DNA of 64,000 nt, taken from positions 186,001 to 250,000 of the forward strand of contig NZ_VISR01000006.1 in the NCBI RefSeq assembly GCF_007827595.1, written 5' to 3'. This DNA comes from Streptomyces sp. BK340. GTDB taxonomy: Bacteria; Actinomycetota; Actinomycetes; Streptomycetales; Streptomycetaceae. Made by a program: the position numbers and the translations under genes. The notes below the pieces were generated by a model that saw nothing but the letters and a program-made list of their open reading frames with translations, searched no databases and was not told where the DNA came from. Positions 1 through 9,321 of the stretch are shown piece after piece (within the stretch, counting starts at the first letter, position 1; each line of letters begins with the position of its first letter).

Positions 1-78
1 CCGGCGCGAGGGGGCGGGAGCCGGCGCGGGCGTGGGGGGAGCGGGAGCGGTGGTGAGCGTGGGGGACGAAGCAGCCAT
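1..78 (-). CDS. 5' end of a leftward gene, cut by the window edge
   Basis: A leftward reading frame starts at ATG (78-76) and stays open to the window edge, giving 26 codons rich in Ala, Pro, Ser and Thr. I see no strong ribosome binding site. The low-complexity N-terminus gives no function. It is divergent from the GT29 gene, and the 262 bp between them (79-340), which is AT-richer than its surroundings, probably holds both promoters. The call rests only on the open frame, the start codon and the divergent arrangement, so it is tentative. Confidence 0.35.
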   Translation of the reverse strand, partial: MAASSPTLTTAPAPPTPAPAPAPSRR

Positions 79-340
79 GATGCTCGGCGCCTACCCGACG
101 ATGCGCTGATCATCTCGGGTTCTTTTGTGAAAGTCCCCGGCATGAGGGAACCGCTCCGCCGTCACCTGGCGGAATCACAGGAACGATGTGATTGACCGTC
201 TAACCATTCTCTTACCTGTCCGGATTCGTTAACCCGGCGGTCGCTTTGGCTTCCTAGTTTCTCCATCCACCCCCACGTTTTTGCAAACCCACGGCATGCC
301 GCCGTAAACACCGTATTTGCTTGGCAAAATCAGGAGAGCT

Positions 341-1804
341 ATGACGAGGGTTCAGCACCGGCGGGCACCTGCGCGTGGAGGGGAGCTGGAGGACTGCCTG
401 CGCGCCTGCGCCGTCCACAGCGGCAAACTCGTGGGCAGTCTGGACCGCCGCCGCACGGAACTGGCCGAGCAGCTGCGCAAGTTGCTCGTGGTGTTCAGCA
501 CCACCGGCACGTCCGCTCCCGCCGCCGCCCCGGCCGGTGGCGCGGCCGCCCTGCTCAAGCGTGCCGTCAAGGGAACCGCCGCGCCCGCCGGCAGCATCCC
601 GGGCGACCTGCTGGACGCCCTGCTGGCCGTCGGCAACAAGGCCCTCGAGTGCGGCTACGGCGACGAACTGCACCTCGCCCTGCAGATCGGCGACACCGTC
701 CTCGCCGAGCGCAAGAACTCCCGGGCCGGCTGGCGGCTGCGCGCCCGGGTCCTGGAGGCCCTCGGTGAGGAACGCGAGGCCGTCGGGGCGTACGAGCGCT
801 ACCTGGAGCTGACCGACGAGGACGGCTTCGGCGTGGCCGCCCGGATCACGGGCCTGCGCCGGGCCGCCGAGCGCGAGCGCGAGCTGCTCGCCCTGCTGCA
901 GCGCCAGTGCCCGCGCGCCGCCGACTTCGCCCGCGGCCCCGCCACCGACGTGTGGGCCGAGGGCCTGGCCCTGCACGCCCTCGGCGACTGGGACGCGGCC
1001 GAGCCCCGGCTGGTCGGTGCCCTGCTCGCGCTTGCCAACGACGACGCCCCGGTCGCCGACCGGCAGGAACTGCTCAGCCAGTACCTGGACCTGCGCACCG
1101 GAGTCACCGGTGACCCCACCGCCCTCACCGAGGCCGTCGCCCTCTACGCCGAGCAGCGCCGCATCCGCATGCGCGGCCCGGTCGCCGACCCCACCGTCGG
1201 CGGGGTGGAGTGGATCAGCCTCGGCGAGTTCCGCAACCGGATCGCCGGCAAGTCGATCTGTCTGATCGCGAACTCCGGCCGTGTGGGCGAGAGTTCGATG
1301 GGTGCCGAGATCGACGGCTACGACCTGGTCGTCCGCTTCAACTCGTACCGGATCGACCCGAGGCACACCGGCAGCCGTACCGACATCCACGCCACCATCC
1401 ACAAGCACGGCTTCAACTGGGACCAGCCGGTGACCACCCGGCTCGTCTTCGGCGGGGTCTCCGGCGACTGGAAGCACTCGCTGCGCAACCGTCTGGTGCC
1501 CGGCGCCCAGCGCTACCTCGGCGACGAGTCGCTGCGCTGGCCCGTCCGCACCATCGGCCGGCTCGGCAACGACCTCTGGTCCGGCATCCCGACCACCGGC
1601 TTCAACATGCTGTGGCTGCTGGACTTCCTGGACGTCAGCCCGACCCTGGACCTGATCGGGTTCGACTTCTACGAGAGCGGCGCCTACCGCGTCCAGGAAG
1701 CGATGAAGCTCGCCATCACCTCCGTGCACGAATACACCAGCGAGAAGGCATGGGTCATGGAGCGGGCCCAGAGCGTGACCGACATGAGGATATCCCTGCG
1801 ATGA
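341..1804 (+). CDS. GT29-type sialyltransferase-like protein with long N-terminal helical region
   Basis: A 487-aa protein whose last third resembles GT29 sialyltransferases. A sialylmotif-L-like stretch starts near residue 304 (ICLIANSGRVG, then EIDGYDLVVRFN and GSRTDIHA). A motif-S-like stretch starts near 415 (GIPTTGFNMLWLLDFL, then LDLIGFDFY). A motif-VS-like H-x4-E is His463/Glu468 (HEYTSE). GT29 enzymes transfer sialic acid from CMP-sialic acid. Residues 1-300 are helical and repeat-like (perhaps TPR) without a recognised family. ATG 341 is chosen over an earlier TTG because GGAGAG lies just upstream. It overlaps the next gene by ATGA, so the two are translationally coupled. Downstream neuA and neuB support use of a CMP-nonulosonate donor. 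The acceptor is unknown. Confidence 0.75.
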   Translation: MTRVQHRRAPARGGELEDCLRACAVHSGKLVGSLDRRRTELAEQLRKLLVVFSTTGTSAPAAAPAGGAAALLKRAVKGTAAPAGSIPGDLLDALLAVGNKALECGYGDELHLALQIGDTVLAERKNSRAGWRLRARVLEALGEEREAVGAYERYLELTDEDGFGVAARITGLRRAAERERELLALLQRQCPRAADFARGPATDVWAEGLALHALGDWDAAEPRLVGALLALANDDAPVADRQELLSQYLDLRTGVTGDPTALTEAVALYAEQRRIRMRGPVADPTVGGVEWISLGEFRNRIAGKSICLIANSGRVGESSMGAEIDGYDLVVRFNSYRIDPRHTGSRTDIHATIHKHGFNWDQPVTTRLVFGGVSGDWKHSLRNRLVPGAQRYLGDESLRWPVRTIGRLGNDLWSGIPTTGFNMLWLLDFLDVSPTLDLIGFDFYESGAYRVQEAMKLAITSVHEYTSEKAWVMERAQSVTDMRISLR

Positions 1805-4113
1805 CCACCTTCACCCCGGTAGCACCGGAGACCGCCGCGCACGCTCTGACCGGCAAGCGGCGCATCGCCTTCGCGAGCTTCGTCGACGAGAACTACCTGC
1901 CCGGCTTCCTCGTCCTGCTGCGCAGCCTCGCCCTGTCCAACCCGGGCGTCTGCGAGGACTTCGTCGTCCTCCACGACGACCTGAAGCCCTCCTCCGTCGC
2001 CCGCATCCGCGCCCTGCACCCGCGCATCGTGCTGCGCCGCGTCGACGCCGGGCACTACGACTCCTACGTCAAGGGCGACCAGGACAACTACCTGGTCCGC
2101 AAGGCGTACTTCATCCTCGACATCTTCAAGCTGCGCGACTACGACACCGTCATCACCCTGGACACCGACATGGTCGTCCTCGGCGACCTCGGTGAACTCC
2201 TCCAGCTGCGCGAGGGTCTTGCCGCCGTACCGCAGTTCTTCTACGGGCAGCACAAGCTCAACTCCGGGCTGCTGGTCATCCAGCGCGAGTACCTGTCCGA
2301 CGCGTTCTGCGCGAAGATCGACCAGGTCGGGCGCAGTGGCAGCTACGAGCTCGACAAGCACGACCAGGGCATCCTCAACGCGGTCCTCGACGGCGACTTC
2401 GTCCGCCTCGACGCCCGCTACAACTTCGTCAAGCGGCGGCTCTCGGGCGACCTGCCGGTCCCCGACGACACCGCGATCCTGCACTTCACCGGCCGGCACA
2501 AGCCCTGGCAGGGCGGCGAGGCCGGGTACGCGCTGGCCGAGGACCGCTGGCGCGAGTTCGAGATGGGCGACGCCGAGTTCCACGCGGCCTACCTGGCCAA
2601 GGGCAACCTCCACCACGACCTGCTCGTGCACTACGGCACCCCGCACGTGCGGCGCACCGGTGACGTGGAGGCCGCCCGAAAGGTCGCGGCCGGCCACATC
2701 GCCGCCGGTGAGTACCAGGACGCGGTCGACCTCCTCGGCAGCGTCCGCATCCCGGTGGACGAGGCCTGGCCGCACGAGGTGCTCGGGCACGCCCTGATGA
2801 GCGTCTCCCGCCACGAGGAGGCGAGGACCCAGCTGCTGCTGGCCACCGCCGCCCCCAACCGGGCCGCCACCGCCTATGCCCGCCTCGCCCAGCTGGCCTG
2901 GGTGCACGGCGACAACGCCGAGTCCCTGAAGTACGCCACCGCCGGCCTCACCGTCGACCCCACCCACCGCTCCAGCCGGCTGTGGGCGCAGCGCGCGGCC
3001 GCGGTACCGGCCCAGGAGCAGGGCGCCGCCGAGGACCAGCTCGCGCACGTCGCCTTCTACATGGACCGGCAGGGCAACGCGGGCGACAAGCTGCTGCCCG
3101 AGACGGTCCGGCTCGCCTTCGGCCCCGACTTCACCTCCCGGCGCTGGCACTCCGTCCACGCCCACCGGCTGTTCGACAAGGCCGCCCTGGAGCGGGTCAA
3201 CGCCCGGCGCGGCCTGGTCATCGGCGGCGGCGGACTGTTCATCCCGGACACCATGCCCAACGGCAACAGCGCCTGGCAGTGGAACGTCCCGGACGAGCAC
3301 CTGCGCGCCGTCGACGTGCCGGTCATGGTGTTCGCGGTCGGCTTCAACGCCTTCGACGGGCAGTCCTACCGGGCCCGGCGGTTCAACGAGAGCCTGCGCC
3401 TGCTGGTGGAGAAGGCCTCCTTCTTCGGTCTGCGCAACCACGGCTCCATCGCCAAGGTCCGCTCGCTGCTCCCGCCCGAGCTGCACGACAAGGTCGTCTT
3501 CCAGCCCTGCCCGACCACGGTCATGCGCCGGCTGGTCGCCGGCTGGAGCGACCCGCCGCACCGCGAGGACACCGTCCTGCTGAACGCGGCCTACGACCGT
3601 GCGGGCCTGCGCTTCGGCCACGACTACGGGCACTTCCTCGCCGAGATGGCGAAGGCGGTCCGGGCGATCGGAGCCCACACCGAGGTGCGGTGTGTCGCCC
3701 ACTCGCTGGACGACGAGCGCCTCGCCTTCGACCTGCGCCGCGAGCACGGGATCTCGCTGCCGGTGATCCCGATGTACGACTTCTCCAACGACGAGATCCG
3801 CGCGACGTACGCCAGGACCCGCCTGGTCATCGGCATGCGCGGGCACGCCGGAATGATCCCCTTCGGGGTCTGCACGCCCATCATCAGCCTGATCTCGCAC
3901 CCGAAGATGGCGTACTTCCTCAGCGACATCGAGCGCCCCGAGTGGGGTGTCTCCGTCCACGAGAAGAACCTGGGCGCACAGCTCACCGAGCGGGCGCTGG
4001 ACATCCTGGACCACCACGGCCGGACCGTCGCCGACGTGCACGACCGGCAGGAGCTGCTGTGGAAGGTCACGCAGGAGAACGCGACCCGGATCCGTACGAT
4101 CCTGGGCCGCTGA
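1801..4113 (+). CDS. GT8 glycosyltransferase / TPR / polysaccharide pyruvyltransferase fusion
   Basis: A 770-aa multidomain protein. Residues about 20-270 are a GT8-like GT-A domain with the metal-binding DTD (121-123), LNSGLLVI and HDQGILNAVL. Residues about 290-405 look like TPR helices (AARKVAAGHIAAGEYQDAV). Residues about 415-770 match polysaccharide pyruvyltransferases: GNAGDKLL, VIGGGGLFIP, VIGMRGHAGMIPF. The protein probably adds a hexose and a pyruvate ketal, or a related modification, to a wall glycan in the cytoplasm. The start overlaps the GT29 stop (ATGA). The middle TPR block may position the two catalytic domains. Each domain is clear from its motifs; the substrates are inferred only from the locus. 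Confidence 0.8.
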   Translation: MTTFTPVAPETAAHALTGKRRIAFASFVDENYLPGFLVLLRSLALSNPGVCEDFVVLHDDLKPSSVARIRALHPRIVLRRVDAGHYDSYVKGDQDNYLVRKAYFILDIFKLRDYDTVITLDTDMVVLGDLGELLQLREGLAAVPQFFYGQHKLNSGLLVIQREYLSDAFCAKIDQVGRSGSYELDKHDQGILNAVLDGDFVRLDARYNFVKRRLSGDLPVPDDTAILHFTGRHKPWQGGEAGYALAEDRWREFEMGDAEFHAAYLAKGNLHHDLLVHYGTPHVRRTGDVEAARKVAAGHIAAGEYQDAVDLLGSVRIPVDEAWPHEVLGHALMSVSRHEEARTQLLLATAAPNRAATAYARLAQLAWVHGDNAESLKYATAGLTVDPTHRSSRLWAQRAAAVPAQEQGAAEDQLAHVAFYMDRQGNAGDKLLPETVRLAFGPDFTSRRWHSVHAHRLFDKAALERVNARRGLVIGGGGLFIPDTMPNGNSAWQWNVPDEHLRAVDVPVMVFAVGFNAFDGQSYRARRFNESLRLLVEKASFFGLRNHGSIAKVRSLLPPELHDKVVFQPCPTTVMRRLVAGWSDPPHREDTVLLNAAYDRAGLRFGHDYGHFLAEMAKAVRAIGAHTEVRCVAHSLDDERLAFDLRREHGISLPVIPMYDFSNDEIRATYARTRLVIGMRGHAGMIPFGVCTPIISLISHPKMAYFLSDIERPEWGVSVHEKNLGAQLTERALDILDHHGRTVADVHDRQELLWKVTQENATRIRTILGR

Positions 4114-4121
4114 GAAGCCGG

Positions 4122-4150
4122 AAGGGCGGGCCCGTGAAAGGCCCGCCCTT
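4122..4150. terminator. Bidirectional hairpin terminator
   Basis: A perfect 11-bp stem (AAGGGCGGGCC / GGCCCGCCCTT) with a 7-nt loop lies between the convergent fusion glycosyltransferase and polysialyltransferase-like genes. Confidence 0.8.
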
Positions 4151-4175
4151 GGCGGTCGGCGAGAGGGGGCTGGGG

Positions 4176-5510
4176 TCAGCGGCGTACGACCCGGCGCAGA
4201 TTGCGCGCCTTGCGCGCCACCCGGCGGACCGTGGCGTTGCGCGGGATGAACGACAGCTGGGCGGGCACCCCACCGGGCAGCGCCAGCGAGGTCAGACGCT
4301 TGCGCTTGAAGTAGCGCAGGGTGTGCGGGTTCAGGTTCCGGGCGAGGTACCGCTCGGTCTCCTCGCGCAGCCTCGGCAGGATCTTCGGCTGCATCGCGAA
4401 GCCCACCGCACGCACCAGCGCGCCCAGCGCCGCCACGTCCAGGCCGGGGCGCTGCTCGGTGACCGCCGCACGGTCGCCCAGCTCCGGCAGCAGCGCGTCG
4501 ACCACGGTGACCGGCACCCGGTTGCTGTTCTCGAACGGCGTCAGCCGCTCCAGCAGCAGATCGGTGCCGACCCGCGCGACCGGCAGGCCGTACAGCGCGG
4601 AGGCGGTGAGCAGCGCGGTGGAGAAGCAGCCGACGACCAGCGCGGGACGCATCCGCTGGTACACCACCTCGGCGAGGACCGGCGTGTCCAGCACGGTCAG
4701 CTCCACCTCGAGCTTCTCCGCCTCCTGCTCCAGGGTGCGGGTGAAGCGGGCCGGGGCGGTGGGGTGCGGCTTGAACACCACCTTGGTGTGCCCGAGCGCG
4801 ACCGCGCCCTTCAGCATCCGCACATGCAGGTTCTCCTCCTGCTCGGCGGTGAGGATGTCCAGCGCGGAGAGGTACTGCCCGAGCAGCAGCGCGGGCTCCT
4901 CGATCGCCGGCAGGTCGTCGCCGAGCGGGGCGAGTTCGGCCAGCACCTTGGTGAAGGCCTGGGTCGGCACGATCTCGCCGGGGACGCCGAACTCGGTGAG
5001 CAGCAGCGGCTTCAGGCCCGGCACCAGGTCGAGGTGGAGCACCCGGTCCACGCGGGTGCCGACCAGCGGGTCGATCTTGTTGCGGGTCGGGCCGTAGCTC
5101 ATCAGACCGTCGGCGTAGACGGTGACCGGGGCGCCGGTGAAGATCTGGGCGAGCGCCAGCGACGGGTTGACCTGGATCGACTCGACGGCCAGCTCCACGT
5201 CGTCGTCGCCCAGCTGCCACTCGTGGCGCAGATACCGCTCCCAGAGCGGCATGTCGTCCACCCGGGGCGCCCACCCGCCGGGGTGGAAGGGGAAGATCGT
5301 CTCGTTGTACGAGATCACGTCGTCGAAGCGCTCGCGCAGCCGCTCGAAACCGGGCATCTCGTCCAGGCCGGGCGTGGTCTCGGGCGTCGCGGCGTTGTTG
5401 CAGACCAGCAGGATGCGCCGGCCGGCCGGGCCGAAGCAGCCCGAGTCCAGGGCGGCGGCGAGCGTCGCCGTGCCGTACAGCGTCGACGCCTGGAAGATCT
5501 GGGTGGTCAC
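4176..5510 (-). CDS. Polysialyltransferase-like glycosyltransferase
   Basis: A 444-aa cytoplasmic GT-B-like protein resembling bacterial alpha-2,8-polysialyltransferases. These enzymes carry a D/E-D/E-G motif, an HP motif and a Ser/Thr motif. Here the matching segments are YADGLMSYG (Asp134-Gly135), FKPHP (His249-Pro250) and GCFSTAL (Ser297-Thr298). The GTG start at 5510 overlaps the upstream GT2 stop by GTGA, so they form a two-gene operon. The C-terminus is basic (RRVARKARNLRRVVRR), consistent with membrane-surface association. With the neuA/neuB genes nearby, it is the best candidate for polymerising a nonulosonic acid. Family membership is fairly secure; linkage specificity is inference. 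Confidence 0.75.
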   Translation of the reverse strand: MTTQIFQASTLYGTATLAAALDSGCFGPAGRRILLVCNNAATPETTPGLDEMPGFERLRERFDDVISYNETIFPFHPGGWAPRVDDMPLWERYLRHEWQLGDDDVELAVESIQVNPSLALAQIFTGAPVTVYADGLMSYGPTRNKIDPLVGTRVDRVLHLDLVPGLKPLLLTEFGVPGEIVPTQAFTKVLAELAPLGDDLPAIEEPALLLGQYLSALDILTAEQEENLHVRMLKGAVALGHTKVVFKPHPTAPARFTRTLEQEAEKLEVELTVLDTPVLAEVVYQRMRPALVVGCFSTALLTASALYGLPVARVGTDLLLERLTPFENSNRVPVTVVDALLPELGDRAAVTEQRPGLDVAALGALVRAVGFAMQPKILPRLREETERYLARNLNPHTLRYFKRKRLTSLALPGGVPAQLSFIPRNATVRRVARKARNLRRVVRR

Positions 5511-6484
5511 GCGGCGACCCCCGTCGAGGCGGGGCGGCGGCGCAGCCGGCGCAGCTTGGTGGCGCGCTGCAGGTCCATGGAGTCCAGCGCCTCGTCCAGC
5601 ACGTCCTGCGGCATGCGCCGCAGTGCCCCGGCGCTCATGGATTTCAGTTTTTTCGCCACCGCGGGCTCGAACCTTTCGATGGATCCCAGGTGATGGGAAA
5701 TGATCGCGCAATAGGTACGCACGGCCTTCGGCAGGAGCGCGTCGGCGTCCGGGTCGGCGGCGGTTTCCGCGATCACCTGATCGAACGCGCGAATGAAATC
5801 GAGCTGCCGGACATCGCCGATCTGGGTGAGTGACGAGGCCACGCCGCGCCGGTAGAACACACCGAGCATGCTGACCGCGGCGAACGATTCCGCCTCCCGG
5901 TGCAGCTTCCAGATCCACGGCCGGTCCTCGGCCGTGCGCAGTCCGTCGGTGAAGTGCAGCAGCCCCTTGTCCACCAGCCGGCGGTGGTAGACGCCCGCCC
6001 AGGCGTAGGCGTAGTCGACGGAGGTGGAGCGGTCCGCGGGCAGGATCGCCTCGCGCGGGTCCAGCACCACGTTCCGCCGGCCGACCGGCACCCGGTGCAC
6101 GGTGCGCGCCCGCGCCGTGCACTGCACATGGTCGGTGCGCAGGAAGTCGCAGCCCAGCTCCTCGATGGCGTCGACCAGCTTCGGGTAGTAGCCGGGGGCG
6201 AGCCAGTCGTCGCCGTCCAGGAAGGTCAGGTACTCGCCGCGCGCCCGGTCGATGCCGGTGTTGCGGGCGGTAGCCAGCCCTCCGTTCTGCTCGTGCCGGA
6301 CGAAGACCGCGCCTGGCAGCTCGCGCTCCGCGCGCGCGAGAATGTCTGGTGTCCCGTCGCGGGAACAGTCGTCGACGAGAATGAATTCGAAGTCCTCACG
6401 TGCGTTCGCACTGAGGCTCCTCAGGGTGTCGGGCGCGTATTGCTGCACGTTGTAGAACGGCACGATGACGGAGAGCTTGACCAC
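5507..6484 (-). CDS. Family 2 glycosyltransferase
   Basis: A 325-aa GT2 enzyme with a GT-A fold. The N-terminal LSVIVPFYNV strand, the VDDCSRDGTPDI nucleotide-binding loop and the FLDGDDW DxD-type motif near residue 90 are all visible. It would transfer a sugar from a nucleotide donor to a growing glycan. The C-terminal part (about 200-325) is helical and has no recognised family. The GTG start at 6484 fits the conserved first strand but has no clear ribosome binding site. It is co-transcribed with the polysialyltransferase-like gene. The 198-bp gap to the divergent gene holds both promoters. Confidence 0.85.
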   Translation of the reverse strand: MVKLSVIVPFYNVQQYAPDTLRSLSANAREDFEFILVDDCSRDGTPDILARAERELPGAVFVRHEQNGGLATARNTGIDRARGEYLTFLDGDDWLAPGYYPKLVDAIEELGCDFLRTDHVQCTARARTVHRVPVGRRNVVLDPREAILPADRSTSVDYAYAWAGVYHRRLVDKGLLHFTDGLRTAEDRPWIWKLHREAESFAAVSMLGVFYRRGVASSLTQIGDVRQLDFIRAFDQVIAETAADPDADALLPKAVRTYCAIISHHLGSIERFEPAVAKKLKSMSAGALRRMPQDVLDEALDSMDLQRATKLRRLRRRPASTGVAA

Positions 6485-6682
6485 GTGGTGGACGTTAGGA
6501 CGAAGCCCGTCATTCGTCTTGACCGTCGCCTTGATACCAGGTGAACGACGCGTGGCGAAGCTGTGAACCGGGCTTTATTCCGGCCCGATCATGGCCTGAT
6601 TCGCCATTCGGCGATGTGCTGTTAACCGTTTGTTGCATTCGGGTTGGGCGGAACCTCGGAATGCCTTCCTAGCGTCTTCGGC

Positions 6683-7993
6683 GTGCCAGCAAGTGCAACG
6701 AAGTCCCTGCGGGTCGCCGTCCTAGCCGATTCCGACACCCGGTGGAAATGGGGCGCGCTCACCGCGCAGCGCGTCACCCCCACCGGCGCCGAGATCCGGC
6801 TCGACGGCTACCTCCTGCGGGGACGAGCCACCCCCACCGCCCGCCAGCTCGAGGAAGTCGGCGTCCGTGCGGACTCCCTCCGCGAGGTGACCGGCGTCGA
6901 GTTCCTGCGCGCGATGAGCGAGCAGTCCTACGACGTCCTCGTCCTCGCCCTGGTCGGCGGCGGTGTGCAGGCGATGCTGCACGGGCTGCGCAGCGCCTGG
7001 GGCTCCGGGAAGCGTCCCGTCGTCGTCACCGGCTATGTCGGCGTCGTCTACGAGAAGCTCGCCGACGGCCTGCTGCTGCGGCACGGCGCGGACCTCGTCC
7101 TCGCCAACTCCCGTCACGACGCGGACCGTTTCCGCGCTGTGTACGAGGGAGTGGGCGCCGACGCCTCCGCGGTGACCGAGGTCGCGCTGCCGTTCCTCGG
7201 CGGGGAGCCGTACACCGGTGAACACGAGCCCTACACCGTCGTGTTCGCGGCCCAGCCCTCCGTCCCGGACAGCCGCAAGGACCGTACGTACCTGCTGAAC
7301 CGGCTGATCGAGCACGCCCGGAAGCACCCCGAGCGGGAGGTGCTGCTCAAGCTGCGCTCCAAGCCGGGTGAACACACCACCCACATCGAGGAACTGCCGT
7401 ACCAGAAGCTGGTCCAGGGCAAGGACCTGCCCGCCAACTTCCGCCTGGTGTACGGCCACATGGGCGAGGTGCTCGACCGCACCGACCTGCTGGTCACGGT
7501 CAGCTCCACGGCCGCCCTCGAAGCCCTGCACCGCCGCATCCCGACGGTCGTCCTGACCGACCTCGGTGTGCGTGAGGTGCTCGGCAACCACCACTTCACC
7601 GGCTCCGGGTGCCTCGCCTCCTGGGACCAGCTCGACGCCGGACACCGCCCGGCGCCGAACGAGGAGTGGGTGGCCCGGCAGGGCGTCGCGGCAGACGGCT
7701 CCTACGCCACCGCCTTCGACGCGGCCCGCGACCGCATCGCGAAGCTGCTGGAGCGGCCCGGGGGGCTGCCGCCCCTCGCCCCCTACTACACACCCGAGAC
7801 AGCGCCGGGCTACCTGCCCGGCATCCTCGCCCGCCATCACCTCGGCCCCGACGGCGCACCGCTGCCCGGCGCGCCCGCCGCAGACAAGGAGCCGGGCCCC
7901 GTCCGCCAGATCGTGCGCCGGGCCGCGCGCGGTGCCTACCGCCACGGCGTGCAGCGCGTGGCCCCCGTGATCCGACGAATGGGAGAGCTGTGA
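6683..7993 (+). CDS. DUF6716-type putative glycosyltransferase
   Basis: A 436-aa GT-B-like protein. The N-terminal Rossmann half starts SLRVAVLADSDTRWKWGAL. The C-terminal half has LKLRSKPGEHTTHIEELPY and VSSTAALEALHRRIPTVVL, which recall the Ser/Thr and phosphate-binding segments of polysialyl- and CDP-glycerol-transferase families. I recognise the family as DUF6716, whose exact reaction I do not know. The start is GTG 6683, with no Shine-Dalgarno. A GGAACC...CGTC pair (6650-6655, 6673-6676) would place transcription start at or near the GTG, so a leaderless mRNA from an ECF-type promoter is possible. It begins the operon with neuA, neuB and a GT52-like gene. Confidence 0.7.
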   Translation: MPASATKSLRVAVLADSDTRWKWGALTAQRVTPTGAEIRLDGYLLRGRATPTARQLEEVGVRADSLREVTGVEFLRAMSEQSYDVLVLALVGGGVQAMLHGLRSAWGSGKRPVVVTGYVGVVYEKLADGLLLRHGADLVLANSRHDADRFRAVYEGVGADASAVTEVALPFLGGEPYTGEHEPYTVVFAAQPSVPDSRKDRTYLLNRLIEHARKHPEREVLLKLRSKPGEHTTHIEELPYQKLVQGKDLPANFRLVYGHMGEVLDRTDLLVTVSSTAALEALHRRIPTVVLTDLGVREVLGNHHFTGSGCLASWDQLDAGHRPAPNEEWVARQGVAADGSYATAFDAARDRIAKLLERPGGLPPLAPYYTPETAPGYLPGILARHHLGPDGAPLPGAPAADKEPGPVRQIVRRAARGAYRHGVQRVAPVIRRMGEL

Positions 7994-8025
7994 GCGACCG
8001 GATCCCACGGCAAGGAGTGGAGCAG

Positions 8026-9309
8026 ATGACCGACGCCAACCCCGACGCACCCGCGGTGCGCCGCGTGCTCGCGGTGATCCCGGCGCGCGGCGGCTCCAAG
8101 GGCGTCCCCGCCAAGAACCTCGCCTCCGTCGGCGGTGTCCCGCTGGTGGCCCGCGCGGTGCGCGAGTGCCGCGCCGCCCGGCTGGTGACCGACGTGGTCG
8201 TCTCCACCGACGACCAGGCCATCGCGGCCGCCGCCCGCCAGGCCGGCGCCGAGGTCGTGCTGCGCCCCGCCGCCATCGCCGGCGACACCGCCACCTCCGA
8301 GGCCGCCGTCCTGCACGCCATGGACGCCCATGAGACCCTGCACGGCGCGGCCGTCGACGTCGTCCTGCTCGTGCAGTGCACCAGCCCGTTCATCATCCGC
8401 GAGGACATCGACGGGGTGGCCGGCGCGATCGTCGAGAACGGCGCCGACACGGCCGTGACCGTGGCGCCCTTCCACGGCTTCATCTGGCGGGACGAGGCGG
8501 ACGCCCCGGTACCGGTTCCGGTCGCCACCGGCTCGGCGGGGGAGGACGCCGACCCGGCCTCCGTGGGCGGCGGTTACGGCGTCAACCACGACAAGTCCTT
8601 CCGCCCGCGCCGCCAGGACCGCCCCCAGGACCTGCTGGAGACCGGCGCCGCCTACGCGATGGACGCGGCCGGCTTCCGCGAGCACCGCCACCGCTTCTTC
8701 GGCCACACCGAGCTGGTCCGCACCGACCCGGCCCGGGTGCTGGAGATCGACGACCCGCACGACCTGGCCCGCGCCCGCGCGCTGGCCCCCCTCTTCGACG
8801 CGGACCGCCCCGGTTCGCTCCCCACCTACGACGACATCGACGCCGTAGTCCTCGACTTCGACGGCACCCAGACCGACGACCGGGTGCTGATCGACTCCGA
8901 CGGACGGGAGTTCGTCTCCGTGCACCGCGGAGACGGGCTCGGCATCGCCGCGCTGCGCAACAGCGGTCTGAAGATGCTGATCCTGTCCACGGAACAGAAC
9001 CCGGTGGTCGCCGCCCGCGCCCGGAAGCTCAAGCTCCCGGTGCTGCACGGCATCGACCGCAAGGACCTCGCCCTCAAGCAGTGGTGCGAGGAGCAGGGCA
9101 TCGCGCCGGAGCGCGTGCTCTACGTCGGCAACGACGTCAACGACCTCCCGTGCTTCGCCCTCGTCGGCTGGCCCGTGGCGGTCGCGAGCGCCCACGACGT
9201 CGTACGCGGCGCCGCACGCGCGGTCACCACCGTCCCCGGCGGTGACGGCGCGATCCGAGAGATCGCCAGCTGGATCCTCGGCCCCTCTCTCGATTCCCTC
9301 CCCAAGTAA
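8026..9309 (+). CDS. neuA: Acylneuraminate cytidylyltransferase fused to a HAD phosphatase
   Basis: A 427-aa bifunctional protein. Residues about 10-255 are a CMP-nonulosonate synthetase (IPARGGSKGVPAKN nucleotide loop, VVSTDDQAIA, VQCTSPFI). Residues about 270-420 are a HAD domain like KDO-8-phosphate or nonulosonate-9-phosphate phosphatases (VLDFDGTQTDD, ILSTEQNPV, YVGNDVNDLPCF). One chain could therefore dephosphorylate the sugar and activate it with CTP. The ATG at 8026 has AAGGAG 8 nt upstream. An alternative GTG at 7990 overlaps the previous stop (GTGA) and would add 12 residues. Vertebrate CMAS has a similar N-synthetase/C-HAD layout. Substrate (Neu5Ac or Kdn) is not readable from sequence. 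Confidence 0.9.
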   Translation: MTDANPDAPAVRRVLAVIPARGGSKGVPAKNLASVGGVPLVARAVRECRAARLVTDVVVSTDDQAIAAAARQAGAEVVLRPAAIAGDTATSEAAVLHAMDAHETLHGAAVDVVLLVQCTSPFIIREDIDGVAGAIVENGADTAVTVAPFHGFIWRDEADAPVPVPVATGSAGEDADPASVGGGYGVNHDKSFRPRRQDRPQDLLETGAAYAMDAAGFREHRHRFFGHTELVRTDPARVLEIDDPHDLARARALAPLFDADRPGSLPTYDDIDAVVLDFDGTQTDDRVLIDSDGREFVSVHRGDGLGIAALRNSGLKMLILSTEQNPVVAARARKLKLPVLHGIDRKDLALKQWCEEQGIAPERVLYVGNDVNDLPCFALVGWPVAVASAHDVVRGAARAVTTVPGGDGAIREIASWILGPSLDSLPK

Positions 9310-9321
9310 GGACATCTCCTG

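Noticed and set aside
192..218. TTGACC with a TACCTG 15 bp downstream as a promoter for the GT29 gene
   Set aside because: The spacing is short and the -10 poor. Not strong enough to list as a feature.
254..1729. Long open frame on the minus strand opposite the GT29 gene
   Set aside because: Composition mirrors the GT29 codons, no family resemblance. In high-GC DNA such antisense frames are routine.
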